NCBI RefSeq assembly: GCF_026262625.1
Contig: NZ_SHNN01000006.1
Span: 1 to 64,000 of the forward strand
DNA length: 64,000 bases
Direction: 5' to 3'
Source of the DNA: Candidatus Litorirhabdus singularis
GTDB lineage: Bacteria; Pseudomonadota; Gammaproteobacteria; Pseudomonadales; Halieaceae
Part shown: positions 57,235 through 64,000 of the stretch, piece after piece
Numbering within the stretch: position 1 is the stretch's first letter
Layout: every line of letters begins with the position of its first letter
The notes under the pieces: model-generated
Seen by the model: the letters and a program-made list of their open reading frames with translations, nothing else
Told to the model about the DNA's origin: nothing
The model's database searches: none
Program-made: the position numbers and the translations under genes

Positions 57235-58860
57235 TTACTGGAATTCAAAGTCCTTAAAGATTTCCCGCAACTCGGTTTTCTGAATCTTACCGGTGGCCGT
57301 GTGCGGAATGGCATCGATAAACTCAACCGCTTCAGGCATCCACCACTTGGCAATTTTCCCCTCCATAAACTGCAGGACTTCAGGCGCAGTGAGGTGCTCA
57401 CCACCTTTGTCACGCACTATGATCAGCAACGGCCGCTCGCTCCACTTTGGATGAAACCGTCCGATCACCGCAGCCTCGGCTACCAGCGGGTGCCCCACCG
57501 CAGCATTTTCTACTTCAATCGAGCTGATCCACTCACCGCCAGACTTGATCACATCCTTGGTGCGATCGGTAATCGCCATATACCCATGCTGGTCTATGGT
57601 CGCCACATCGCCCGTTTCAAACCAACCCTCTTCCGCATGAGCATCACTGCCGTCCAGCTTATAGTAATTACTGCAAATCCAGGGACCCCTGACTTTAAGT
57701 GAGCCAAACGCCACACCGTCCCAAGGCAACTCATTGCCTTTATCATCAGTAATTTTCATCTCTACGCCAAACACCGGTCGCCCCGCCTTGAGCCGCATGC
57801 GATCGCGTTCCTCCGTAGGCAAGGCAGCCACTGCTGGTGTTAGCGAGTTAACCGAACCCAGTGGGCTCATTTCAGTCATACCCCACCCAATTCGTGTTTC
57901 TACCCCCTGTTCATCCATCGCGTGCATCAATGAGGGCGGACAAGCAGCTCCGCCGACGATAATACGCTTGAGGGATTCAATCGATTCGCCGGTATCGCGT
58001 AAGTGTGCAAGCAGCCCCAACCATACGGTGGGGACACCAGCAGACATGGTCACGCCTTCTTCGTTAATCAACCGCGTCAGCTCCGCACCATCCCCCATTT
58101 TGGAACCCGGGAATACCAGCTTGGCGCCGACCATTGGGCAGGCATAAGGATTACCCCAGGCATTAACATGAAACATCGGCACTATCGGCAGCACCACATC
58201 CTGACAGGACAAGCCCAGCAGATCCGGCATCACCGAAGCATAGGCATGAATAATAGTAGACCGGTGGGAGTACAAAACACCCTTGGGATTACCTGTGGTT
58301 CCCGAGGTGTAACACAGCGCACAGGCGGCATTTTCATCCAGCTCCGGCCAGTCAAACTGGTCGCTCATACCCTCCAATAACTCTTCATAACAGAACACGT
58401 TATCCAAGCTGGTATCTGGCATGTGCTCACGATCCGTCATTACCACCCAGCCTTTAACGGTGGGGCAGCTCGCCGCCACGCCCTCGGCCAACGGCAGGAA
58501 ATCCCGGTCAATGAAAATCCACTGATCTTCCGCGTGATTAATAATGTATTCGACCTGCTCGGGAAAAAGTCGAGGATTAATCGTATGACACACATAGCCG
58601 CTGGCACAGACACCGTAATAGGCTTCGAAGTGGCGATAATCGTTCCAGGCCAGCGTGGCAATCCGATCACCCTGCTGCAAGCCCCACCCGGCTATGACAT
58701 TGGCCAACTGACGGCTGCGTGCAAATGCATCGCGGTAGGTATAGCGGTGACGCGGGTTATCCGCAGTTACTGATACTATTTCAACGTCGGGATTAACTTT
58801 GTCGCAGAATTCAATAATCGATTTGATCAGCAACGGCTGATTCATCATAAGACCGTTCAT
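57235..58860 (-). CDS. AMP-forming fatty acyl-CoA ligase, AlkK-like
   Basis: The 541-residue ligase has [20 protein letters not shown] (about 187), [23 protein letters not shown] (about 325), [41 protein letters not shown], and the catalytic lysine in [11 protein letters not shown]. The overall pattern is of medium/long-chain acyl-CoA synthetases such as AlkK. GGAG lies 11 bases before the ATG. It lies upstream of the steroid cluster on the same strand but is separated by 297 bases with the fadD3 promoter, so it is probably a separate unit; a role in activating another steroid side-chain acid is possible but unproven. Confidence 0.85.
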   Translation of the reverse strand: MNGLMMNQPLLIKSIIEFCDKVNPDVEIVSVTADNPRHRYTYRDAFARSRQLANVIAGWGLQQGDRIATLAWNDYRHFEAYYGVCASGYVCHTINPRLFPEQVEYIINHAEDQWIFIDRDFLPLAEGVAASCPTVKGWVVMTDREHMPDTSLDNVFCYEELLEGMSDQFDWPELDENAACALCYTSGTTGNPKGVLYSHRSTIIHAYASVMPDLLGLSCQDVVLPIVPMFHVNAWGNPYACPMVGAKLVFPGSKMGDGAELTRLINEEGVTMSAGVPTVWLGLLAHLRDTGESIESLKRIIVGGAACPPSLMHAMDEQGVETRIGWGMTEMSPLGSVNSLTPAVAALPTEERDRMRLKAGRPVFGVEMKITDDKGNELPWDGVAFGSLKVRGPWICSNYYKLDGSDAHAEEGWFETGDVATIDQHGYMAITDRTKDVIKSGGEWISSIEVENAAVGHPLVAEAAVIGRFHPKWSERPLLIIVRDKGGEHLTAPEVLQFMEGKIAKWWMPEAVEFIDAIPHTATGKIQKTELREIFKDFEFQ

Positions 58861-58930
58861 AGTCTAGGGGCTCCGGTACTGGTTATGGCGGTAAGAGAGA
58901 GTTGTAATTATCGCTTCAAAAGAGCTTACA

Positions 58931-58970
58931 GAAAAGGGCTTGGGCAGTCTCCTTGAGACCCGCCCAAGCG
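58931..58970 (-). terminator. Terminator after the metallo-hydrolase gene
   Basis: On the minus strand GCTTGGGC and GCCCAAGC (arms 58969-58962 and 58945-58938) make a perfect 8-base stem, with an inner part that can extend the fold, followed by CCTTTTC. It lies just after the stop codon at 58982 and before the acyl-CoA ligase gene. Confidence 0.7.
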
Positions 58971-58981
58971 GCACTAGAAGA

Positions 58982-59806
58982 CTAAACCAAAGACCAGTGA
59001 TCACCGTCAAGATGAGCGCGTGACTCTTGCTGCAGTTTAATCAGATGCGCAGTCATAGACAGCTTTGCCATCTCGTGCAGGCTGGCATCAACATCGTCGT
59101 AAACCACAAGCACCAACGTATCCAGATCTGCCGCCCCAGTCTGTTGCAGGCTATCCACTACTTTCTGCTCTCGCTTCAGGCGATGATTAACCAGCCAGTT
59201 AACCGCACCGGCCGGATCGTCGATCACTGAGCCATGTCCTGGCGCCAATGCCTTCAGCGGGTAGTCCAGCAGCAGTCGCAAGGAATCGATATAAGCCTTC
59301 ATATCACCGCTCGGTGGCACGATCACCACGGTAGACCCCTGCATGATGTGATCACCGGTAAACAACATGCCGTCCTCTTCCAGCAGGTAACAGAAATGAT
59401 TACCAACATGACCGGGTGTATAAACCGCGCGCAGATTAAACTCGTCAGTCGACAGCAGATAGTCGTGTTCTACTTCCACATCCGGCGCAAAAGTATCGTC
59501 CTGGAATTTGTCGTCCCAAGGCAGCGCGCCAATCACCTGCGCGCCGGTAGCCTGCTGTATTGGCAACCAGGCCGGCGAATGATCCGGGTGCGTGTGGGTC
59601 GTGACAATCCAGCGAATACGCCCCGCTCCCGCTTCCAATATGGCGGCCACGTGTTCATCCAGCAGTGGACCCGGGTCAAGTACTGCAATTTCTTTGTCGC
59701 CCAGCAAATAAGTGTTGGTTCCGGGCCCGGTCATAACCCCGGGGTTGGGTGCTACCAACCGCTGCACTCGCGGTCCTAATCGAAAAGGAATTCCTGGTTC
59801 AAACAT
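58982..59806 (-). CDS. Metallo-beta-lactamase-fold hydrolase, LACTB2-like
   Basis: The 274-residue protein begins with VAPNPGVMTGPGTNTYLLG, a segment shared with LACTB2-type hydrolases, and has the metal-binding HTHPDH at residues 71-76, GHVGNHFCYLL (about 135) and FTGDHIMQGS (about 150), the further metal ligands. LACTB2 members include an endoribonuclease and thioesterase-like hydrolases; the substrate here is unknown. It starts 4 bases after fabV and is probably cotranscribed with it. Confidence 0.82.
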   Translation of the reverse strand: MFEPGIPFRLGPRVQRLVAPNPGVMTGPGTNTYLLGDKEIAVLDPGPLLDEHVAAILEAGAGRIRWIVTTHTHPDHSPAWLPIQQATGAQVIGALPWDDKFQDDTFAPDVEVEHDYLLSTDEFNLRAVYTPGHVGNHFCYLLEEDGMLFTGDHIMQGSTVVIVPPSGDMKAYIDSLRLLLDYPLKALAPGHGSVIDDPAGAVNWLVNHRLKREQKVVDSLQQTGAADLDTLVLVVYDDVDASLHEMAKLSMTAHLIKLQQESRAHLDGDHWSLV

Positions 59807-59810
59807 AGGA

Positions 59811-61001
59811 CTACACCATTCCCGCTATGGAGACATTGGGGTCAACGTCGGCTTCGTAGTCCACCCCATCAACTTCAAAACCAAACAGTTGCAAAAACTC
59901 GCGCTTGTAGCCGACAAAATCACTTTCCGACTTGAGGGTTTCTGTGGTTATAGCGTTCCAGATTTCCTCTACACGCTGCTGAATCACCGGCTCCAGCTCC
60001 TTGTAGTCAGCGCGCCAGCGGCCATGGTCATCAATGTGTGCATCATCGCCGTAAATACTGTCTCGAAACAGGCCATCTATCTGCTCGATACAGCCTTCAT
60101 GCACACCGGCTTCCTTCATGACCCGAAATAGAATCGACAGGTACAGAGGCATCGCCGGAATAGCCGAGCTTGCCTGAGTCACCACGGCCTTGAGGGCCGT
60201 CACACGGGCGTCACCACCGCGCGCGGAGAGTTTGTTTCTGATATCCACAACCCGCTTATCGAGATCCTGCTTGGCAGCACCGATGGTGCCGTGCCAGTAG
60301 ATGTCCCAGGTCAGCTTGTCACCCAGATAGGTATAAGCCGTAGTCTTGGCACCGTCCGCGAGCACCCCGGCACCATCCAGCGCATCAATCCACATCTGCC
60401 AGTCTTCACCGCCCATGACGGCAACCGTATTGGCAACATCTTCATCAGTCGCCGGCTCCATGGTCACAGAGGTGATCTCTTCCTTATCGGTATTGAGACC
60501 CGTGCACTGCACCTGACCACCGATAGGTTTCAGCGTCGACATATGCACTTCGCCAGTCACCGGGTGTTGTCGCCGCGGCGAGGCCAGTGAGTAAACCACA
60601 AGATCTACCTGTCCCAGATCCTGCTTGATCAAATCTATGGTTTTCTGTTTGATCTCATCGCTAAACGCATCACCGTTGATACTGCGAGCGTAAAGCCCGG
60701 CTTCTTCAGCGCACTTATGATAAGCAGCCGAGTTGTACCAGCCGGCAGTGCCAGGCTTTTTATCGGTGCCTTCTTTCTCGAAAAAGATACCGATCGTGGA
60801 TGCGTCACTGCCAAAACCGGCCGTAATGCGCGACGCCAGGCCATAGCCCGTGGACGCGCCAATAATCAGCACACGCTTAGGCCCGTTGGGGATTTCACCC
60901 TGCTTACGCACGTAGTCTATCTGCTTACGAACATTGGCTTCACAGCCAACCGGATGAGTGGTAATGCAAAGAAAACCGCGTACTTTGGGTTTAATAATCA
61001 T
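59811..61001 (-). CDS. fabV: FabV enoyl-ACP/trans-2-enoyl-CoA reductase
   Basis: The 396-residue NADH-dependent reductase starts [20 protein letters not shown], has the cofactor-binding [12 protein letters not shown] (about 49-60), [12 protein letters not shown] (about 135) and the long Y-x8-K catalytic site near [20 protein letters not shown]. FabV is the large SDR-type enoyl reductase that finishes fatty acid elongation and resists triclosan in Pseudomonas and Vibrio. It is divergent from miaE. Whether a FabI also exists in this genome is not visible. Confidence 0.96.
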   Translation of the reverse strand: MIIKPKVRGFLCITTHPVGCEANVRKQIDYVRKQGEIPNGPKRVLIIGASTGYGLASRITAGFGSDASTIGIFFEKEGTDKKPGTAGWYNSAAYHKCAEEAGLYARSINGDAFSDEIKQKTIDLIKQDLGQVDLVVYSLASPRRQHPVTGEVHMSTLKPIGGQVQCTGLNTDKEEITSVTMEPATDEDVANTVAVMGGEDWQMWIDALDGAGVLADGAKTTAYTYLGDKLTWDIYWHGTIGAAKQDLDKRVVDIRNKLSARGGDARVTALKAVVTQASSAIPAMPLYLSILFRVMKEAGVHEGCIEQIDGLFRDSIYGDDAHIDDHGRWRADYKELEPVIQQRVEEIWNAITTETLKSESDFVGYKREFLQLFGFEVDGVDYEADVDPNVSIAGMV

Positions 61002-61069
61002 CGCCTGAGTGAATCCTCTTTTATGATTAGATCTAGGGGTTATCGCCGCAAGATTGTATCATAGCGATT

Positions 61070-61645
61070 ATGAGCAATCCGCTACTCTACAACACGCCCG
61101 CGCAGTGGACTGAAACTGTCATGCAGGACTTTGACCAGTTTTTGCTGGACCACGCTGCCGCCGAAAAAAAGGCATCGGGCATGGCTATATCAATGCTGTC
61201 ACATTATGCAGATCGGGTCGAACTGGTAGCCGCAATGACGGAGCTGGCAGTGGAAGAGCTGAGCCACTTCCGAGAAGTGGTTAAGTGGATTCATCAACGC
61301 GGCCTGATTACCGGCGCTGATCAAAAAGACCCCTACGTGATAGAGTTTCGACATTGCCTGCGCTCAGGTCGCGAGGAATTCTTGCTGGACCGGCTATTGG
61401 TAGCAGGTGCAATAGAAGCCCGGGGCGCTGAGCGCTTTGGCCTGGTCGCAGCAGCGCTGGAACCCGGCCCCCTGCAAAAGTTTTACCAGTCCATTACCCG
61501 CAGCGAAGAACGCCACTATGAGCTATTTCTGGAACTGGCCCGCTTGTACTCGCCTGCAGACGCAGTCAACCAGCGCTGGCAAGAACTGTTGGAGATAGAA
61601 GCCGAGATCGTACGCAAACTGCCTTTACGCGCTGCCCTGCATTAA
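61070..61645 (+). CDS. miaE: tRNA 2-methylthio-N6-isopentenyl adenosine-37 hydroxylase MiaE
   Basis: The 191-residue protein is a ferritin-like diiron monooxygenase. The ligands appear in the helices with HAAAEKKASGMA, ELAVEELSHFREV (about 62-74), EARGAERFGLV and SEERHYELFLELA (about 145). MiaE hydroxylates the isopentenyl group of ms2i6A37 in tRNAs reading UNN codons. It is followed after 15 bases by the glycosyltransferase-like gene. Confidence 0.92.
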   Translation: MSNPLLYNTPAQWTETVMQDFDQFLLDHAAAEKKASGMAISMLSHYADRVELVAAMTELAVEELSHFREVVKWIHQRGLITGADQKDPYVIEFRHCLRSGREEFLLDRLLVAGAIEARGAERFGLVAAALEPGPLQKFYQSITRSEERHYELFLELARLYSPADAVNQRWQELLEIEAEIVRKLPLRAALH

Positions 61646-61660
61646 GCAAGCTGCCACAGA

Positions 61661-62965
61661 GTGACAACCGCACGCAAAAGTTCACAGTATCTGCAGCACT
61701 ACGCCGAGACTGAAGCGCGCCATATTAGCTTGCAACCTACCGCGCGCACTTACGATGAATGTCTAATCATCCCGGCCTATGCGGAACCCCCTGAGCTCAT
61801 TGAGCGCTGGCAATCACTAACGCACTGCGCACATTCCATTCTTATTATTCTGGTTCTCAATTACCCTGCAGACAATGACAGTGCAGCCTCCATTAACAGC
61901 GAACCTGCTGGCGCCGACACCAACGCGGCGCTGCGCGCCACCTTGACCGCACTGCCGCCTAAAGAAGTACTACCGGGTGTAGGGAAGCTCTACTTTCTGT
62001 TTGAGAATACCGACATTCTGTTGGTAGAGCGCGCCCATGGCCTACCCGCCGATCAAGGCGTTGGCCTGGCCAGAAAAATCGGCGCCGACATTGCCTGCAG
62101 CTTAAAGTCAGCGCAGCGTTTGCGCAGCCGATGGCTGCATTGCACTGATGCCGATGCCACACTTCCCGGCGACTACTTTAGCCAGTGCGATAAGCAGAGT
62201 CAGCAGGTGACTGCTGTATGCCATCCGTTCCGGCATATGCATGAGACGGCAACATCCTCAAACGCCGCACAACTCTACGAGCTGCGCCTACATTACTATG
62301 TGCGAGGCCTGCGGCGGGCAGGTTCACCTTATGCGTATCAGACTTTGGGCAGCTGTATCTCAATTGATACTGAAGCCTATCAACAAGTGCGCGGGTTTCC
62401 GCGTCGCGCTGCTGCAGAAGACTTTTACCTGCTGAATAAACTCGCCAAACTCGGGCCCGTGGTGGACGGGGTCGGTGCACCTATCGTACTCGATGCCAGA
62501 CCTTCGCAGCGCGTTCCGTTTGGCACAGGACCGGCAGTGGCGGCACTGCAAGCAGAGGCCAATCCGCTACAAAAGCCTTTGTTTTATAACCCGAGGAGCT
62601 TTCTCGCCCTGGGCGCCATATTAGACGTGGTGCCCACGCTATATAACCATCCAGAGCCAGTGCAACTGATACACGACGCACTGGCAAACTTTGACGCTGC
62701 AGCAAATGTGATCGAAGCAATGGGACTACAAAGATGTGTTAGACATTGCCAGCAGCACAGTGGAACTAGTGAGGGTTTCAGCCGCCACTTTCACCAATGG
62801 TTTGATGGTTTTCGTACTCTGAAATTCATTCACGGCCTGCGTACAGCCGGGTATCAGGACCTGACACTGACAGAGAGTCTGCAACAAAAGGAAAATATTT
62901 GGCCGCAAGCTACTGACCGCGACTGGACTCTGCAGCAGCTGCTAGACACTTGCGCAGCGCAATAA
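61661..62965 (+). CDS. GT-A fold glycosyltransferase-like protein, unknown substrate
   Basis: The 434-residue protein has a family 2-like layout: an early CLIIPAYAEP (34-43), a DXD-type metal site CTDADATLPGDYF (161-173, Asp163 and Asp165), and ARRAAAEDFYLLNKLAKLG-like ED segment (Glu253, Asp254) as in processive-type GT2 enzymes. It has no signal peptide and no membrane helix, so it is a cytosolic enzyme. The GTG start has no clear ribosome site and lies 15 bases after miaE, so translational coupling is likely. No sugar genes are near. I do not recognise a named family. Confidence 0.68.
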   Translation: MTTARKSSQYLQHYAETEARHISLQPTARTYDECLIIPAYAEPPELIERWQSLTHCAHSILIILVLNYPADNDSAASINSEPAGADTNAALRATLTALPPKEVLPGVGKLYFLFENTDILLVERAHGLPADQGVGLARKIGADIACSLKSAQRLRSRWLHCTDADATLPGDYFSQCDKQSQQVTAVCHPFRHMHETATSSNAAQLYELRLHYYVRGLRRAGSPYAYQTLGSCISIDTEAYQQVRGFPRRAAAEDFYLLNKLAKLGPVVDGVGAPIVLDARPSQRVPFGTGPAVAALQAEANPLQKPLFYNPRSFLALGAILDVVPTLYNHPEPVQLIHDALANFDAAANVIEAMGLQRCVRHCQQHSGTSEGFSRHFHQWFDGFRTLKFIHGLRTAGYQDLTLTESLQQKENIWPQATDRDWTLQQLLDTCAAQ

Positions 62966-62975
62966 ACCCTGAAGA

Positions 62976-64000
62976 TTAGAGCAGCAGGCGCCGGATATCC
63001 GCCAATAGCGCGCTAATTTCAGTGATGAACTTGCCGCCCAGGGCGCCGTTAACCACGCGATGGTCATAGGACAAAGCTAACGGCAGCATCTTACGCGGCG
63101 CAAATGCCTCACCATCCCAAACCGGTTTGACCGCCAACTTTGAGACTCCCAGTATCGCCACCTCTGGTGCATTAACGATCGGCGTGAAGCCGGTACCACC
63201 CAGGCCACCAAGACTGGAGATAGAAAAGCACCCACCCTGCATATCCAGCGGCCGCAATTTTCGATTGCGGGCCTTTTCAGCCAGCTCTGCAGTTTCTGCC
63301 GCCAGCTCCCAAAGACTCTTCTTGTCGACGTCGCGAATCACAGGCACTACCAAACCGGCAGGGGTATCCACCGCCATGCCAATATGCACGTAGCCCTTGA
63401 AAGCAATATTTTCCCCATCGCCGATCAGCGAAGAATTCATGCGCGGATTATCTCGCAATGCCTGCGCACAGGCCTTAAGCAGAAACGGCAGCGGGGTCAG
63501 CTTGACCTCACGCTGAGCAGCTTCGGCCTTGAGCTCGGCGCGAAACGCTTCCAGCTCAGTAATATCCGCCTCGTCGAACTGTGTTACATGGGGTACGTTG
63601 AGCCAACTGCGCTGCATATTGACTGCGGTAAGCTTGTCCACCTTGGTCAATGGTTGAATGTCCACCTCGCCAAAGGCAGCGAAATCGACCTCGGGTATAG
63701 GCGGAATCGCGCTACCGGTCCCTACCTGCGTACCGCCGGCCAAAGCCGACTTCACGAAACCCTGCAGATCTTCCTTAACAATACGGCCTCTTGGACCGGA
63801 GCCAGCTACTTGCTCCAAACCCACACCAAATTCACGCGCCAGTTTACGCACCGCCGGACCCGCGTAGACACCACCGGACGCGACCGGCACTGCCTCACTG
63901 CGCTCCGCCTGAGCATTTATTGGCGGGCTCTTAGGTGCCTTCGCAGCCTCCTCTGCAGGAGCAGGATCTGCAACTTTCGGCTCAGGTTCTGATGGCGAGA
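62976..64000 (-). CDS. aceF: Pyruvate dehydrogenase E2 (dihydrolipoyl acetyltransferase), C-terminal part, cut by window edge
   Basis: The open frame continues to the window end without a stop, so only the C-terminal 341 or so residues are seen. It begins in an Ala/Pro/Glu-rich linker (for example PAEEAAKAPKSPP), then the E3-binding domain AGPAVRKLAREFGVGLEQVAGSGPRGRIVKEDLQGF, and the catalytic domain with SYDHRVVNGALGGKF near the end. The active-site motif has Asn where E. coli has Asp (HRVIDG), a variant also known in Azotobacter E2p. The lipoyl domains and aceE should lie to the right of the window. Confidence 0.93.
   Translation of the reverse strand, partial: SPSEPEPKVADPAPAEEAAKAPKSPPINAQAERSEAVPVASGGVYAGPAVRKLAREFGVGLEQVAGSGPRGRIVKEDLQGFVKSALAGGTQVGTGSAIPPIPEVDFAAFGEVDIQPLTKVDKLTAVNMQRSWLNVPHVTQFDEADITELEAFRAELKAEAAQREVKLTPLPFLLKACAQALRDNPRMNSSLIGDGENIAFKGYVHIGMAVDTPAGLVVPVIRDVDKKSLWELAAETAELAEKARNRKLRPLDMQGGCFSISSLGGLGGTGFTPIVNAPEVAILGVSKLAVKPVWDGEAFAPRKMLPLALSYDHRVVNGALGGKFITEISALLADIRRLLL

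Overview
The window looks like chromosomal DNA of a marine gammaproteobacterium related to the Pseudomonadales/Cellvibrionales (an OM60/Spongiibacteraceae-like lineage is plausible, but this is inferred from gene content and order, not from a marker search). Two long blocks follow the gene order I know from Pseudomonas: rRNA operon - msrQ - msrP - pssA - ilvC - ilvH - ilvI (1-7638), and clpB - pgeF - rluD - bamD - pilS - pilR - minor pilins - ispH - fkpB - lspA - ileS - ribF - murJ (8638-30407). No insertion sequence, prophage, CRISPR array or tRNA was seen. The left edge carries the promoter and antitermination leader of an rRNA operon whose 16S gene lies just outside the window. The right edge cuts the pyruvate dehydrogenase E2 gene.

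Layout. 1-8000: rRNA leader, methionine sulfoxide repair (msrPQ), phosphatidylserine synthase, and branched-chain amino acid synthesis (ilvY-ilvC divergent pair, then ilvIH). 8000-13900: a DUF4124 protein, ClpB with a consensus heat-shock promoter, PgeF, RluD and BamD. 13900-22900: type IV pilus control (PilS/PilR) and a minor-pilin operon fimU-pilV-pilW-pilX-pilY1-pilE, in which PilY1 is only the C-terminal beta-propeller half. 23000-36100: housekeeping genes (isoprenoids, lipoprotein processing, tRNA charging, FAD synthesis, lipid II flipping, ADP-ribose hydrolysis, pyrimidines, exonuclease I, fumarase). 36100-42900: two little-known membrane proteins, groESL under apparent double heat-shock control (HrcA/CIRCE plus sigma-32), FxsA, an SDR, an alkyltransferase-like protein and an AmpG-type permease.

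42987-57000 is the accessory highlight: a 14-gene same-strand cluster for breaking down the last two steroid rings (C and D; HIP pathway). It holds recognisable counterparts of mycobacterial FadD3, IpdA, IpdB, IpdC, EchA20, IpdE1/IpdE2-type acyl-CoA dehydrogenases, FadA6, an Rv3548c-like SDR, FadE30 and IpdF. Instead of the TetR repressor KstR2 of actinobacteria, two different Lrp/AsnC-family regulators sit between fadD3 and ipdA, each joined to its upstream gene by a 4-base start/stop overlap. The promoter in front of fadD3 has a perfect 17-base palindrome at its predicted start point. This regulatory arrangement is the best candidate here for something undescribed.

57000-64000: a second AMP-forming acyl-CoA ligase, a LACTB2-like metallo-hydrolase, the enoyl reductase FabV, the tRNA hydroxylase MiaE, an unassigned GT-A glycosyltransferase-like protein, and the C-terminal part of AceF. 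All functional names come from motifs and remembered family sequences; no database search was possible.
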